From: Planctomycetota bacterium
GTDB taxonomy: Bacteria; Planctomycetota; Phycisphaerae; UBA1845; PWPN01
Assembly (NCBI GenBank): GCA_022711465.1
Contig: JAKLEZ010000001.1
Coordinates: 186,001 to 250,000 of the forward strand
Direction of reading: 5' to 3'
DNA: 64,000 nucleotides
Shown piece after piece: positions 37,148 to 45,674 of the stretch (position 1 is its first letter; the number at the start of each line of letters is the position of its first letter). The position numbers and the translations under genes were made by a program. Below the pieces are notes generated by a model. That model worked only from the letters and a program-made list of their open reading frames with translations. It ran no database searches and was not told the DNA's origin.

Positions 37148-38352
37148 CGTCTGCCCCGGCCGCGAACCATCTCGAACAGGGCCTCGACGCGAACCGCGAT
37201 CCGGGCGGAGTCGGAGGGCGAGTAGTCCGTCTCGATCCGCAGATACGGCAGATTCAACTCCTGTTCCACCAGCCGCCGGACGCGGTTGGATTCGACGTCG
37301 TAGGTCAGACAGGCCTGCCAGATGAGTTCCACCACGCACTGCGGGCGATACTCGGCCGCCAGTTGCCGCAGCAGGTCCAGCCTCCGCTCGTTACTGGTCA
37401 TCACCGAGCACGGCAGGTGATAGTACTTCCGAGCGATGGCCTCGAGCATATCGCCGACGGTCTCGACGTCCTCCATGATCGGCTTGAGCCCGGTACAGTT
37501 CTCCATGCAAACCACCAGGCCGCCGCTGTTCTCGATGATCTCCAGCACCCGCTCGGCCCCGTGGGCCATGGGCACCCCGGTCATGAGCACCCGGACCCGG
37601 GATTTCATCGCCGAATCCGCGGCCTCGCCCCCGAGCAGCTCGATCGCTTTCCTGTACTGCTCGATATCGACGGGGACGCACGAGATACTGCTCTTGAGAT
37701 CCAGCAGCTGCCGACCGGTCAGGGGCGGCGATTCGCGCTTCATCAGCTCCGCCAACTGCCGACGGAGCGATCGTTCCTCATTCATCGCCTCGACCGCCCG
37801 CTTCAGGCGGCAGTCGGTGATCTCCGTCTTGAACCGCCGACTGAGCTCGTCCCTCAGGCGGAGGAGCTCAGACTGCCAGAAGGCCAGACCCTCGGGCCGA
37901 TCCGGCTTCTGGGGCAGTTCGAGAACGAACACCGGCCGGGTTTCGCCCATGAGTTCGAACATCTTCTTCTTGCCGTCGCAGGTCGTATCCGCCACAACCA
38001 GATCGGCCATCTCGAGGAAGGGGTTACCCCTCTGCACGTGGTAACCGAAAGTGGACTTGATCAGCGGGCAGAGATTGGCGGGCAGATGCTCCTCGGCGGC
38101 CGGAATCGTCTTGGCCGATCCCCCGCACAGGCACACCGGCACCGCTCCGGCCGCCATGATCAGCTCGCGTGGCGTGTATTCGCACATGATGCCGACGACA
38201 GGCCGGCCCTGACGCTTGGCCTCCGTGGCGTAGGCAAGGCAGTTGGGAATCATGCCCGCGAAATGGGACCGGGGGTCGCCTCCTCCGCCCACCGATCCGC
38301 AGGCCACCGATCCGGCGGCCGGCTCGCGATTCTGCCCGCAACATGAACTCAC
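37144..38352 (-). CDS. Double-cubane-cluster/2-hydroxyacyl-CoA dehydratase-type subunit (first paralogue)
   Basis: The protein has 402 residues from GTG 38352, with AGGAG seven bases upstream. It is the most typical member of the trio: GIMCEYTPRELIMAAGAVPVCLCGG, LCPLIKSTFGY, VVADTTCDGKKKMFELM, TGVPMAHGAERVLEIIE and GLVVCMENCTGLKP. This pattern fits YjiM-like double-cubane-cluster proteins as well as HgdB subunits; the two cannot be told apart by eye. The N-terminus is Cys-rich (SSCCGQ). It follows the methyltransferase gene by 68 bases. Confidence 0.85.
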   Translation of the reverse strand: MSSCCGQNREPAAGSVACGSVGGGGDPRSHFAGMIPNCLAYATEAKRQGRPVVGIMCEYTPRELIMAAGAVPVCLCGGSAKTIPAAEEHLPANLCPLIKSTFGYHVQRGNPFLEMADLVVADTTCDGKKKMFELMGETRPVFVLELPQKPDRPEGLAFWQSELLRLRDELSRRFKTEITDCRLKRAVEAMNEERSLRRQLAELMKRESPPLTGRQLLDLKSSISCVPVDIEQYRKAIELLGGEAADSAMKSRVRVLMTGVPMAHGAERVLEIIENSGGLVVCMENCTGLKPIMEDVETVGDMLEAIARKYYHLPCSVMTSNERRLDLLRQLAAEYRPQCVVELIWQACLTYDVESNRVRRLVEQELNLPYLRIETDYSPSDSARIAVRVEALFEMVRGRGRR

Positions 38353-38420
38353 CGCTCAACTCCTATTCCTGCCCCCCCCACGCCAAGGACCACATCGAAT
38401 CGGACCCGGCCGAGAAGCCC

Positions 38421-39233
38421 TCAGCGGGCTTTGCGGGCCACGAACAGACCCTGGGCGACCTTGCCGGCATGGGCAAGATCACGCACCATGCGGAGTTCGC
38501 CCATCAGGCCCTCCATCATAGCCGAGTCGAAGCCGACGATCTTCAGGGCATCGTACCCGAGTTGAGTGGAGAGCATCTGGACGTACAGATCCGCATGAGG
38601 CGCGAAGCGGCCGGTGTCCTCGGCCGTCACGACCTTGCAGCCGCAGCTTTCGAGCAAGCCGCGGTAGCCGCCCAGATCCTGCACATTCGGGAACTTCATG
38701 AACCGCAGGAAGCGATCGGCCTCGGCGTCGGACATGGGCCGCGAGCCCTCGATCCAGTCGGTGAAGGCGATCAGACCACCCCCCTTGACCAATCGGGCCG
38801 CCTCGGCCACCAGGGCAGCCTTGTCGCTCACGTAGCACCACGCATCTTCACCCCAGACGAAATCGACGCCGGCCGATTCCAGGCCCGTTTCACAGGCGTC
38901 GCCAAGGACAAAGCGGATGCGATGCTCCATCCCCTCGTCTCGGCATCGCCGCTCGCCCCTGCGCACCACCGCTTCGGTGGCGTCCACACCGACCATCCGG
39001 CTGACCTGGCAGAACCGGAGCAGGAAACGCATGCCCGCTCCGGTGCAGCAGCAGAGATCGGTGCCGGTCATGCCTGCGGCGATTCCCGCCTTTCGAGCCA
39101 AATCCTGGGACGATACCAGCCCTCCAATGTGTATCTGCTCTCCCATCAGTAGTTCCCAAAGCCTCCACTCGGGACCCGTGTACACGGCTTGAACGCTCCC
39201 CAGATCGATACCCTCGACTCTCTTCATGACCAT
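38421..39233 (-). CDS. SAM-dependent methyltransferase
   Basis: The protein has 270 residues. The Rossmann core is TDLCCCTGAGMRFLLRFC, where the usual GxGxG motif I is replaced by a Cys-rich CCCTGAG. It continues with MVGVDATEAVV (motif for the ribose hydroxyls), FVWGEDAWCYVSDKAALVAE and LVKGGGLIAFTDW. The middle resembles glycine/sarcosine- or dimethylglycine-type methyltransferases (UbiE/COQ5 superfamily). It heads the minus-strand cassette of dehydratase-type genes and may act on the same substrate. The Cys triplet in the cofactor loop is odd. Confidence 0.82.
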   Translation of the reverse strand: MVMKRVEGIDLGSVQAVYTGPEWRLWELLMGEQIHIGGLVSSQDLARKAGIAAGMTGTDLCCCTGAGMRFLLRFCQVSRMVGVDATEAVVRRGERRCRDEGMEHRIRFVLGDACETGLESAGVDFVWGEDAWCYVSDKAALVAEAARLVKGGGLIAFTDWIEGSRPMSDAEADRFLRFMKFPNVQDLGGYRGLLESCGCKVVTAEDTGRFAPHADLYVQMLSTQLGYDALKIVGFDSAMMEGLMGELRMVRDLAHAGKVAQGLFVARKAR

Positions 39234-39386
39234 GACTCCTCGCAGGGATGGTGCTTTGATGATAAGACCGCGTCAGCGTGAACAAGGAAGGGACGCATAC
39301 CCGGGCGGGCGGGCGGGCTCCAAAGCACCCGGCGCGTGGACCAGCGCAGGCGACCACGGAGGCCGGCTCCTTGAACCCAAAAGACT

Positions 39387-39851
39387 CTATAAGCCGGTTT
39401 CCTTGCCCCTGGAGATGCACTGATCGGCGAGAGGATCCTCGTGGGCACGGCCTGGCGGTCTCTTGGGTACTCGCCACGAGTACGCGAAGCTGCCTCAGCC
39501 ATACCCGACCTTTCGCAGGACCCGCCTTGGAGGCGGTGTGACGCGCGCATCGGCCCTGCCCGCTGAGAGGTCCACCGCGTGGTCGTATGTCCCAAGTGCG
39601 TATCGATCCACGGTCCGGCCCGCCGGGTAGTAATGCCCGGCGCCCGGCCGGGAGCCCTCATCGCGTCCGCTGACGTGACCGTCGGACCAGATGACCCGAC
39701 AGGCCGTGCCGTGGACACGAACCTGAAGCTCGCGATCGAAAGCCGGACAGACCGCCAAGCCCTTGGAGCTGAGGTCACTGAAGATCAACTCGACACCCGG
39801 ATCGTCCGCTATGCCTTCCAGCCTGAAGACAACCGGACCGGAGGACTCCAC
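39387..39851 (-). CDS. Candidate selenoprotein B (in-frame UGA, YG-U-GS...YSWRVPK)
   Basis: I read this as 154 residues from GTG 39851, which has GGGAGG seven bases upstream, to TAG at 39387-39389, with the TGA at 39495-39497 read as Sec119. Conventional calling stops at the TGA and leaves 118 residues. Upstream residues (VVFRLEGIADDPGVELIFSD and on) look coding and beta-rich, with GC-rich third positions. Around the TGA the peptide is GYG-U-GSFAYSWRVPK, nearly the same as in the gene at 42523-43950. A hairpin with loop UGG follows. After YSWRVPK the 28-residue tail shows no similarity to the other copy. It could be a genuine short selenoprotein or a decayed copy. No domain recognised. Confidence 0.55.
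39467..39497 (-). promoter_or_regulatory. Candidate bacterial SECIS element, copy B
   Basis: The UGA is at 39495-39497. A perfect 7-bp stem, GTACTCG/CGAGTAC, with loop UGG (39474-39476) starts 11 bases later. There are 18 bases between UGA and loop. The distance, the short loop and the G at loop position two fit the known bacterial SECIS rules. Confidence 0.65.
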
Positions 39852-39858
39852 CCCTGGG

Positions 39859-39864
39859 CCTCCC
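39859..39864 (-). promoter_or_regulatory. Shine-Dalgarno site fixing the start of candidate selenoprotein B
   Basis: GGGAGG lies seven bases before GTG 39851. It is the only well-placed ribosome site in this frame, which opens at a stop codon at 39927-39929, and it supports translation of a gene that is otherwise easy to dismiss. Confidence 0.6.
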
Positions 39865-40060
39865 GATCGTCCTTCAGTCGCGCGAAGGCTGATCGACTTG
39901 CATGCTATCCTCGAACCAGAGGGGCGTCAATGAACTACCGCTCCGCACGTCGCTCACCCATCCGGCAGGAGTATGGGGAGCGGCAGGCGAACCGATTCTG
40001 GACGATCGCGGACATCACCTCTTCGCCTGCCTGCATGCGCCACCCGCGTGTGCCGCGATC

Positions 40061-42367
40061 TCATTCTCGCCGAGACACGGGGCGAGGCGGTGTCGTCGAT
40101 TGCCACGGGCCGCCCTTGTTCACCGCCATGAGCTGCTGGACGGCGGGCAGATGCCGATCGATCTTGCTGTCACCGGTCAGATCCCAGACGGTTGTGTTCA
40201 ACGCCCTCAAACCCATGGTCGCCGCGGCCCAGGCCTGGCCCCATCCTGCCTCCATACTCCAGGCTCCCCAACCGGCGTCACCCGAGCTTGCCCAGTACTC
40301 CCATCGCCCGAAGCAGAATGCCCGGAACCACCCGCCGTTGAGGTAGGGAATCCGATCGGCGCGAACCTGGATGCGGCAGAGGTACTCCGCCAACCTGTCT
40401 TCGGCCGTCTTGAGCCTGGGATCCCCGAGAACGGCGTTCGCCTCATGCAGAACCAGCAGCGTAAAGCCGGTGACATAGAGTTGGTCGCTGGCCCGATCGC
40501 CGCTGTCCTGAATAATGGGCATTTCGCGAGTCCCGTACTCCTCGTTGCTCATCGGCGGCAGGAAGTGGGCGGAGCCTTTGGCTCCGATGACCTCGGCGAC
40601 CGCTCCGTTGGCGGGATCCTGACAGGCGAGCAGATCGGCGCACATCCGCCTGAGCCAGTCGCGATGCTCCGGCGTATCCTCCACGCGGACCAGCCATGCA
40701 AGGCAATGGACCATGCGGACGCGCTCCAGGTTGTTCTGCCATCGCCAATGGCCAGGGTAGGCTTCCATCATCCGGCGGATACCATTTTTCGCCTTCTCGA
40801 GGAACGGCCGGTGACCGGTGTGCCGATGAGCCCACAGAAAGCAGGCCCACAGCCCAGCCTCGTAGTGGGCGCAGAGATCGATTGTGTCGGCATCGTGGTA
40901 GGGTCTCCAACCGCGTCGCTCGAGGGGGGCCAGGTCGATTCGCTCGCCCCGGAAGCCGAGTCTTCCGGTCGTTCGCAGGTTGGCCAGCAAGGCTCGCAGA
41001 ATCGGCTCATCCCAGCGATCCGACTTCAGGCAGGCGGCGGCCACGATTGCGCCCTCAACGACCCGGGCATTGTCGTCGCCGTAATGGGCGATCTGCCAGG
41101 CCGGGGCGATCAACCCCCAAGCCACGTGACCGAACGCCGGATGAGTTGGATCGCCGCGCGGGCCGCGCATGGCCTCCGACTTGAAGAAGACGAAATCCAG
41201 CAGGTTCTCGGCGATCCTGCGACTGCCGGCATTATGGTTCACCGCCCAGTCCAGGGCCATGCAGGCGGCCATCTCCGCGTGGCAGTCACACCGCAGCGGA
41301 AGTCTTTGCTTCTGGCTACCATCCCAGGCGATCAGCGACTCGAATCCCTCGAGCAGGCCAAGACTGCCGTCACCGCTGGGAGCGCCGGGCCCGGGGGCCG
41401 CGGCCGCTTCGACATGGGCGGTCAGAAGTCGATGGATTTCGGCCTCGCGGGATGAATGCACGAGCAGCCGGGCATCGACCGCCCACCGGGTGAAGGCCGC
41501 AAGGCTGCGTCTCTCGACGTCGGCGGGAAGCGGATCGGCCGGACCGTACGCGGGGGTCACGATCGGCGTGACCCGGAGGGCAATGGCTTGGCGATCGGTG
41601 AGTCGCCCGAGCATCTGCTGCCAGAAGACCTGCCAGTCGCTCGCCGGGGCATAGCGACCGGTCACGAAGGCGCTCAACTTGGTGGTCGCGACGACCAGAC
41701 GCTGTTGCGGCAGCTCGAACAGGATGGGCGACAGTTGGCTGGGCAGTCCGAACACCGCCCGGTCGAAGCCCGCGACGCGACCGGCCACGAGCAGGCAGTC
41801 CACGCGCCCCGCGGGAACGAAACGGCAACCGTGTACCATGAGAATGCGCAACCGCGGCAGGGCCGGGCCGAAGATGTCGGTTGAGACGACCACACGTTCC
41901 CACTGCGTCTCCCGCGGCGGGCCGACCTCGAGACCCGGCACGGCCGTTGGATACTCGACATACAGGCGGATGTCCTTGGCCGCAGCCTTCTCCAGCAAGG
42001 CCGGGGCAAGCTCGGTCGTCTGCTCGGGGTAGCCGTCCGCCAAGATCATCACCGTCGCGCCGGAGGGCGCTTGGCCGACAGCCTGACCGGCGGCATCGTA
42101 GCGCGGGCAGGTCATGCCCGAGGCCTTCAGGACCTGGTAGAGGTCGCTGTCCACTTTGCAGGCCAGGACAAGTTCCCTCTCGCCGGCCAACGCTCGAGCG
42201 ATTACCGGGCAGAGAAGCATCGGGAGCAAGGTGGCCGCAACTGCGGCGCGGGTGAACCGGGAATGACTATCGCCAGATGTGCGTCTCCGGGTCGCGCACG
42301 TCCCAGGTGAGGCAAGCTCCGTCGACCGACGCTCCGTCTCCCGGATATGAGTGACACAAAGGCCCAT
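40061..42367 (-). CDS. Secreted hypothetical protein with (alpha/alpha)-barrel-like C-terminal half
   Basis: The frame is open from GTG 42391; ATG 42367 or a TTG or ATG near 42220-42229 could be the true start. The first well-behaved segment is a signal-like AAVAATLLPMLLCPVIARALA. The N-terminal third (VMILADGYPEQTTEL, LRILMVHGCRFVPAGRVD) looks like alpha/beta sugar-hydrolase accessory sequence. The second half has helical repeats rich in Trp and Tyr (AFGHVAWGLIAPAWQIAHYG, DLCAHYEAGLWACFLWAHRH, MVHCLAWLVR), as in six-hairpin glycosidase barrels. I recognise no defined family. It lies between two candidate selenoprotein genes on the same strand. Confidence 0.6.
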   Translation of the reverse strand: MGLCVTHIRETERRSTELASPGTCATRRRTSGDSHSRFTRAAVAATLLPMLLCPVIARALAGERELVLACKVDSDLYQVLKASGMTCPRYDAAGQAVGQAPSGATVMILADGYPEQTTELAPALLEKAAAKDIRLYVEYPTAVPGLEVGPPRETQWERVVVSTDIFGPALPRLRILMVHGCRFVPAGRVDCLLVAGRVAGFDRAVFGLPSQLSPILFELPQQRLVVATTKLSAFVTGRYAPASDWQVFWQQMLGRLTDRQAIALRVTPIVTPAYGPADPLPADVERRSLAAFTRWAVDARLLVHSSREAEIHRLLTAHVEAAAAPGPGAPSGDGSLGLLEGFESLIAWDGSQKQRLPLRCDCHAEMAACMALDWAVNHNAGSRRIAENLLDFVFFKSEAMRGPRGDPTHPAFGHVAWGLIAPAWQIAHYGDDNARVVEGAIVAAACLKSDRWDEPILRALLANLRTTGRLGFRGERIDLAPLERRGWRPYHDADTIDLCAHYEAGLWACFLWAHRHTGHRPFLEKAKNGIRRMMEAYPGHWRWQNNLERVRMVHCLAWLVRVEDTPEHRDWLRRMCADLLACQDPANGAVAEVIGAKGSAHFLPPMSNEEYGTREMPIIQDSGDRASDQLYVTGFTLLVLHEANAVLGDPRLKTAEDRLAEYLCRIQVRADRIPYLNGGWFRAFCFGRWEYWASSGDAGWGAWSMEAGWGQAWAAATMGLRALNTTVWDLTGDSKIDRHLPAVQQLMAVNKGGPWQSTTPPRPVSRRE

Positions 42368-42382
42368 CACCGAACCCAAACC

Positions 42383-42406
42383 CCCGGTCACCGACTGTTG
42401 ACCGGG
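42383..42406 (-). terminator. Weak hairpin, possible attenuator or terminator
   Basis: CCCGGTCA and TGACCGGG pair perfectly (8 bp, loop of 8) about 120 bases after the stop of candidate selenoprotein A. It is followed by GGTTTGGGTT rather than a clear T-run, so termination is doubtful. Confidence 0.3.
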
Positions 42407-42522
42407 CCTCTCAGCATCGGGGGACGGAGAAGATCAACAACAGCCAGCCTCCCCGGCAGACACGCCGACGACAACGCCCCGGCCTGGCAAGAACACGAAT
42501 CCCGAGAAGCTTGGCTGGGCGC

Positions 42523-43950
42523 TCACTTGCTCACCGCGTGCCATTCATCGCTGTTGCTGGCGACATCGACCTTGAACGGGCCCAGATTGGGGGCCACTTC
42601 GACGCGGAACTTGCCTTTGAAGCTCTTGGGTACTCGCCACGAGTACTGGCAGGTACCACCTCAGCCATACTCGAACTGGCCGTTGGCCATGACTTGGCCG
42701 CTCTCGTCCAGGATCTTCAGCTTGGGTGGCGGCAGGCGCCACCTGTTCTTGTAGGCTCCGTGACTGTAGCTCTCGCCGGCCTGACCGGTGAGCCCCATAC
42801 TCACGTAGCGATTCCTGCCGAACAACCCGCTGATCTGCCGAGCTTCGGTCTTGACCTTCAGCGGCGGCCCCATCTTGAGGGCGACCGTCTTGTCCGGCTC
42901 GATGACGATTTCACCGAGTTTGCCCGTGTCCCCTGAGCCCTGCAGCGTCCAGACGACACCGGCCTCATCCGTCAGCCGAAGGCCCAGCGACCAGCAGACG
43001 TACCTGCCCGCAGGCAGCCTCCATTTTCCGCCGGAGCCCTGCAGCTCCTGGAGACCGCACTCGGAGAAGAGCGTGAGGTAGGCATCGGCGCACCCGACGT
43101 CCAGCGTACCCACCGGCAAATCCGTCTTGGCGAGGCGAATCGCCGAGCCGTCCGGCTTGACCTCCAGGTGGTAGTAGACGTCCTTGAGACGCAGCGTCTT
43201 GGTCAAGGGCGGCGTGTCCCAGAAGCGGTAGATCACGGCGTCTTCCGCCGCGGGCCTGGCGTCCTTCAGCGTGATCGAGATGGCGTCGAACTCGGAAAAC
43301 ACCGTCCATTTCGAATCCGTCTCTTCCTCCTGGCTCTGCTTCTTGGACGGCCCATAGAAGCCGTCAAACCGGCCATCCGCATTGCCGTCGGAGAGGATGA
43401 GATGATACTCCTGGCCGTCGACCGTGACGTCGCCGGCGCGTTCGAAAGCCGGAGAGGCCGCCAGCCCGTCTGCACCGTAGTACTGGAAGGTCAGCTCCAC
43501 GTCCGCCGAGTCCGCGTCATCGGCCGGCTTGAAGGTCAGCGGTCCGTAGTGGTCCACCGTCCGCCCGAACAGCCACCCGCCCTCGCGCTTCTTTCGTCCG
43601 GCGACGATCTTCTCGTCGGACAGGTCGCCGTCCTGGTCCGTGTCGGCGATGAACCTGGGCGAAGTCCTGGGCTTGGAGCCCGCGGGCGGCGATCCGATCA
43701 CCAGCCAAGTCTGCTGGCCGCCGATCCTGGCGGAGAAGTAGCTCAGCTTCGTGCCCATCTCCTCAGGCAGGCCCTTGAGTCGAGCCGGTTTGCCGCTCGT
43801 CTTGCCCAGCCACTGACTCCCTCCGCCGAGCAGCGATCGCCGCTCCTTGACCTCTTTCTTCTCCAGCGGGACCCACTCCTGGGCCCATACCGGAGAGAAG
43901 GTTGCGGCCAGAAACCCTACCGTGATCAGCACTCGGCGGATGGGCCTCAC
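42523..43950 (-). CDS. Candidate selenoprotein A: exported protein with Sec430 (YG-U-GGTC...YSWRVPK)
   Basis: I read 475 residues from GTG 43950 (GGAG seven bases upstream; ATG 43956 is too close to it) to TGA 42523-42525, with the TGA at 42661-42663 read as Sec430. The signal peptide is RRVLITVGFLAATFSPVWA. Two EF-hand-like loops follow (DTDQDGDLSDE, SDGNADGRFDGF). The C-terminal beta domain runs PPKLKILDESG to FEYG, then Sec, then GGTCQYSWRVPKSFKGKFRV, ending NSDEWHAVSK. The 45 residues after the TGA continue the domain in the same frame with normal composition. Sec and Cys434 form a U-x3-C pair, suggesting redox or metal chemistry. Conventional calling truncates it at residue 429. It is divergent from selA. 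Confidence 0.78.
42630..42663 (-). promoter_or_regulatory. Candidate bacterial SECIS element, copy A
   Basis: UGA at 42661-42663, then 21 bases to the loop UGG (42637-42639) closed by the perfect 7-bp stem GTACTCG/CGAGTAC (42630-42646). The stem, loop and next seven bases are identical to copy B, although the spacer differs by exactly one codon. Confidence 0.75.
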
Positions 43951-44255
43951 GTGCATTCTCCAGCTAAGGACGACTCTTGCGGCCAGGAGCATGGGATTCA
44001 ACCGTTATCCTACCGGCCGGTGAGACCAAGGTCAATCGACCGGCGACCCTGCGAAAACGGCGATCCGGACCCCTGCGAAGCCTGCCCCTGTCGCATTCCC
44101 CACTCTTGCCTTGTAGAATCAGAGGTCGGCCGCCTCCGAGCGTGAGGACGCAGCCGGCAGGAGCGCGGGGCGTGGACATCCGGCCCTCGCCCGAGCAGCC
44201 GGACCGCTCGTCGCTCGTGCTGACCGGGCCTCTCGTCTGAACGGAGAGCAGAACC
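43951..44255. other. Divergent intergenic region between candidate selenoprotein A and selA
   Basis: There are 305 bases without a convincing gene. The right end carries GGAG ahead of the selA ATG. TAGAAT at 44114-44119 is a possible -10 box for selA, but the matching -35 position (TCGCAT, 44091-44096) is poor. I looked for a tRNA-Sec here and saw none. Confidence 0.5.
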
Positions 44256-45665
44256 ATGCCGGCTTCACGCCAAGACACACTGCGTTTCCTGCCCTCGGTT
44301 GATGCTCTCCTCCAGGAGACCGAGCTGCAGGACTGCCTGGCCCGGCTGCCCCGCCAGATCGTGGTCCAGGCCGTTCGCGCCGCGGTCAGCGAGGCCAGGC
44401 AACGGCTCCTGGCCGGCACCCAATGCGGCACCACCCCTGACGCCGTCCGCGGCAGCGTCATCGCCCGCGTCCTGGAGATCACCCGCACCGCAGCCGGCCC
44501 CCACTACCGGCGTGCGATCAATGCGACAGGCATCATCCTGCACACCGGGCTGGGACGCGCCGTACTGGCCAAGGCGGCCCTCGACCAGGTGAGACGCGAG
44601 TTGCAGGGTTACTCCGTTCTGCAAATCGACACCGAAAGCGGCCAGCGGTCGCGGCGAGACGAGCGCATCGAATGGCTCCTCCGGCAACTCACCGGAGCCG
44701 AGGCGGCCACCGTCGTCAACAACAACGCGGCGGCCACAATGATCGTCCTCAGTACGCTCGCCAAGGGCCGCGAAGTGATCGTCTCTCGTGGGCAACTCGT
44801 GGAGATCGGAGGCTCGTTCCGCCTGCCCGAGGTCATGGCCGCGAGCGGGGCCAGGCTCATCGAGGTCGGAACGACGAACAAGACCCACGCCCGCGACTAC
44901 GAGAGCGCGATCACGCCCGAGACCGCGGCCATCATGCGGGTGCACCCGAGCAACTACCGCATTCAGGGTTTCACCGCCGAGGTTCCGCTGGCGGATCTGG
45001 AGCGAATCGCCCACGACCATGGACTGGTGCTGATCGATGACCTGGGCGCGGGAGCGTTGATCGACTTCGCACGATTCGGTTTCGAGCCCGAGCCCAGATT
45101 GGCCGACTCTGTCGCCACCGGGGCGGACATCGTCACTTGCAGCGCCGACAAGCTGATCGGTGCCGCCCAGGGCGGGATCATCCTGGGCAAGGTGGAGCTC
45201 ATTACCCAGGTACGCAAGAACCCTCTGGCCCGAGCCGTCCGAGTGGACAAGGTGACCCTGGCGATCATGGAGGCCACGCTTGCTCTGTTCCTCGACGAGC
45301 AGCGTGCCCTTCGTGAAGTGCCGACCCTGGCGATGCTCATGCGCGAGCCAACGGATGTCGCCGCCCAGGCCGATCGGATTGCCCTGGCCCTGGCCGCTCG
45401 CCTGCCCGAAGCGAAGGTGACGACCGAAGCCGGTTTCTCGCAGATGGGCAGCGGATCGCTGCCGGAGCAGAAGCTGGCCACCACGGTGGTGGCCATTGTC
45501 CCGGTGCGAATGGAGGCCGGAGAGCTGGCCCGCCGCATGCGACTCGGGCAACCGCCGGTCTTTGCCCGCACCCACGCGGGCCGGGTCCTGATCGACTCCC
45601 GCACCCTGTTTGCCGACGACGAGCAGCCGCTCATCGAGACCGTGATCGCGGCCTGCCGGGCTTGA
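44256..45665 (+). CDS. selA: L-seryl-tRNA(Sec) selenium transferase
   Basis: The protein has 469 residues, the usual length. SelA converts Ser-tRNA(Sec) to Sec-tRNA(Sec) using selenophosphate and PLP. Motifs: [10 protein letters not shown] at the start, [58 protein letters not shown] (positions about 154-191), [25 protein letters not shown], and the PLP-binding Lys299 in [14 protein letters not shown]. The start follows GGAGAG. selB begins ten bases after its stop. selD and the tRNA-Sec gene are not in the window. Confidence 0.96.
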   Translation: MPASRQDTLRFLPSVDALLQETELQDCLARLPRQIVVQAVRAAVSEARQRLLAGTQCGTTPDAVRGSVIARVLEITRTAAGPHYRRAINATGIILHTGLGRAVLAKAALDQVRRELQGYSVLQIDTESGQRSRRDERIEWLLRQLTGAEAATVVNNNAAATMIVLSTLAKGREVIVSRGQLVEIGGSFRLPEVMAASGARLIEVGTTNKTHARDYESAITPETAAIMRVHPSNYRIQGFTAEVPLADLERIAHDHGLVLIDDLGAGALIDFARFGFEPEPRLADSVATGADIVTCSADKLIGAAQGGIILGKVELITQVRKNPLARAVRVDKVTLAIMEATLALFLDEQRALREVPTLAMLMREPTDVAAQADRIALALAARLPEAKVTTEAGFSQMGSGSLPEQKLATTVVAIVPVRMEAGELARRMRLGQPPVFARTHAGRVLIDSRTLFADDEQPLIETVIAACRA

Positions 45666-45674
45666 GAGAACCAG

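Noticed and set aside
39224..39778. 184-codon minus-strand frame overlapping candidate selenoprotein B
   Set aside because: Arg/Ser/Pro-rich shadow composition; the overlapping frame with GGGAGG and the conserved YSWRVPK motif is the better reading.
42383..42413. Another in-frame-looking TGA (42411-42413) followed by an 8-bp hairpin, considered as a fourth SECIS
   Set aside because: The loop begins 12 bases after the TGA, shorter than the usual limit, lacks G in its first two positions, and the frame before the TGA has no start codon or protein-like sequence.
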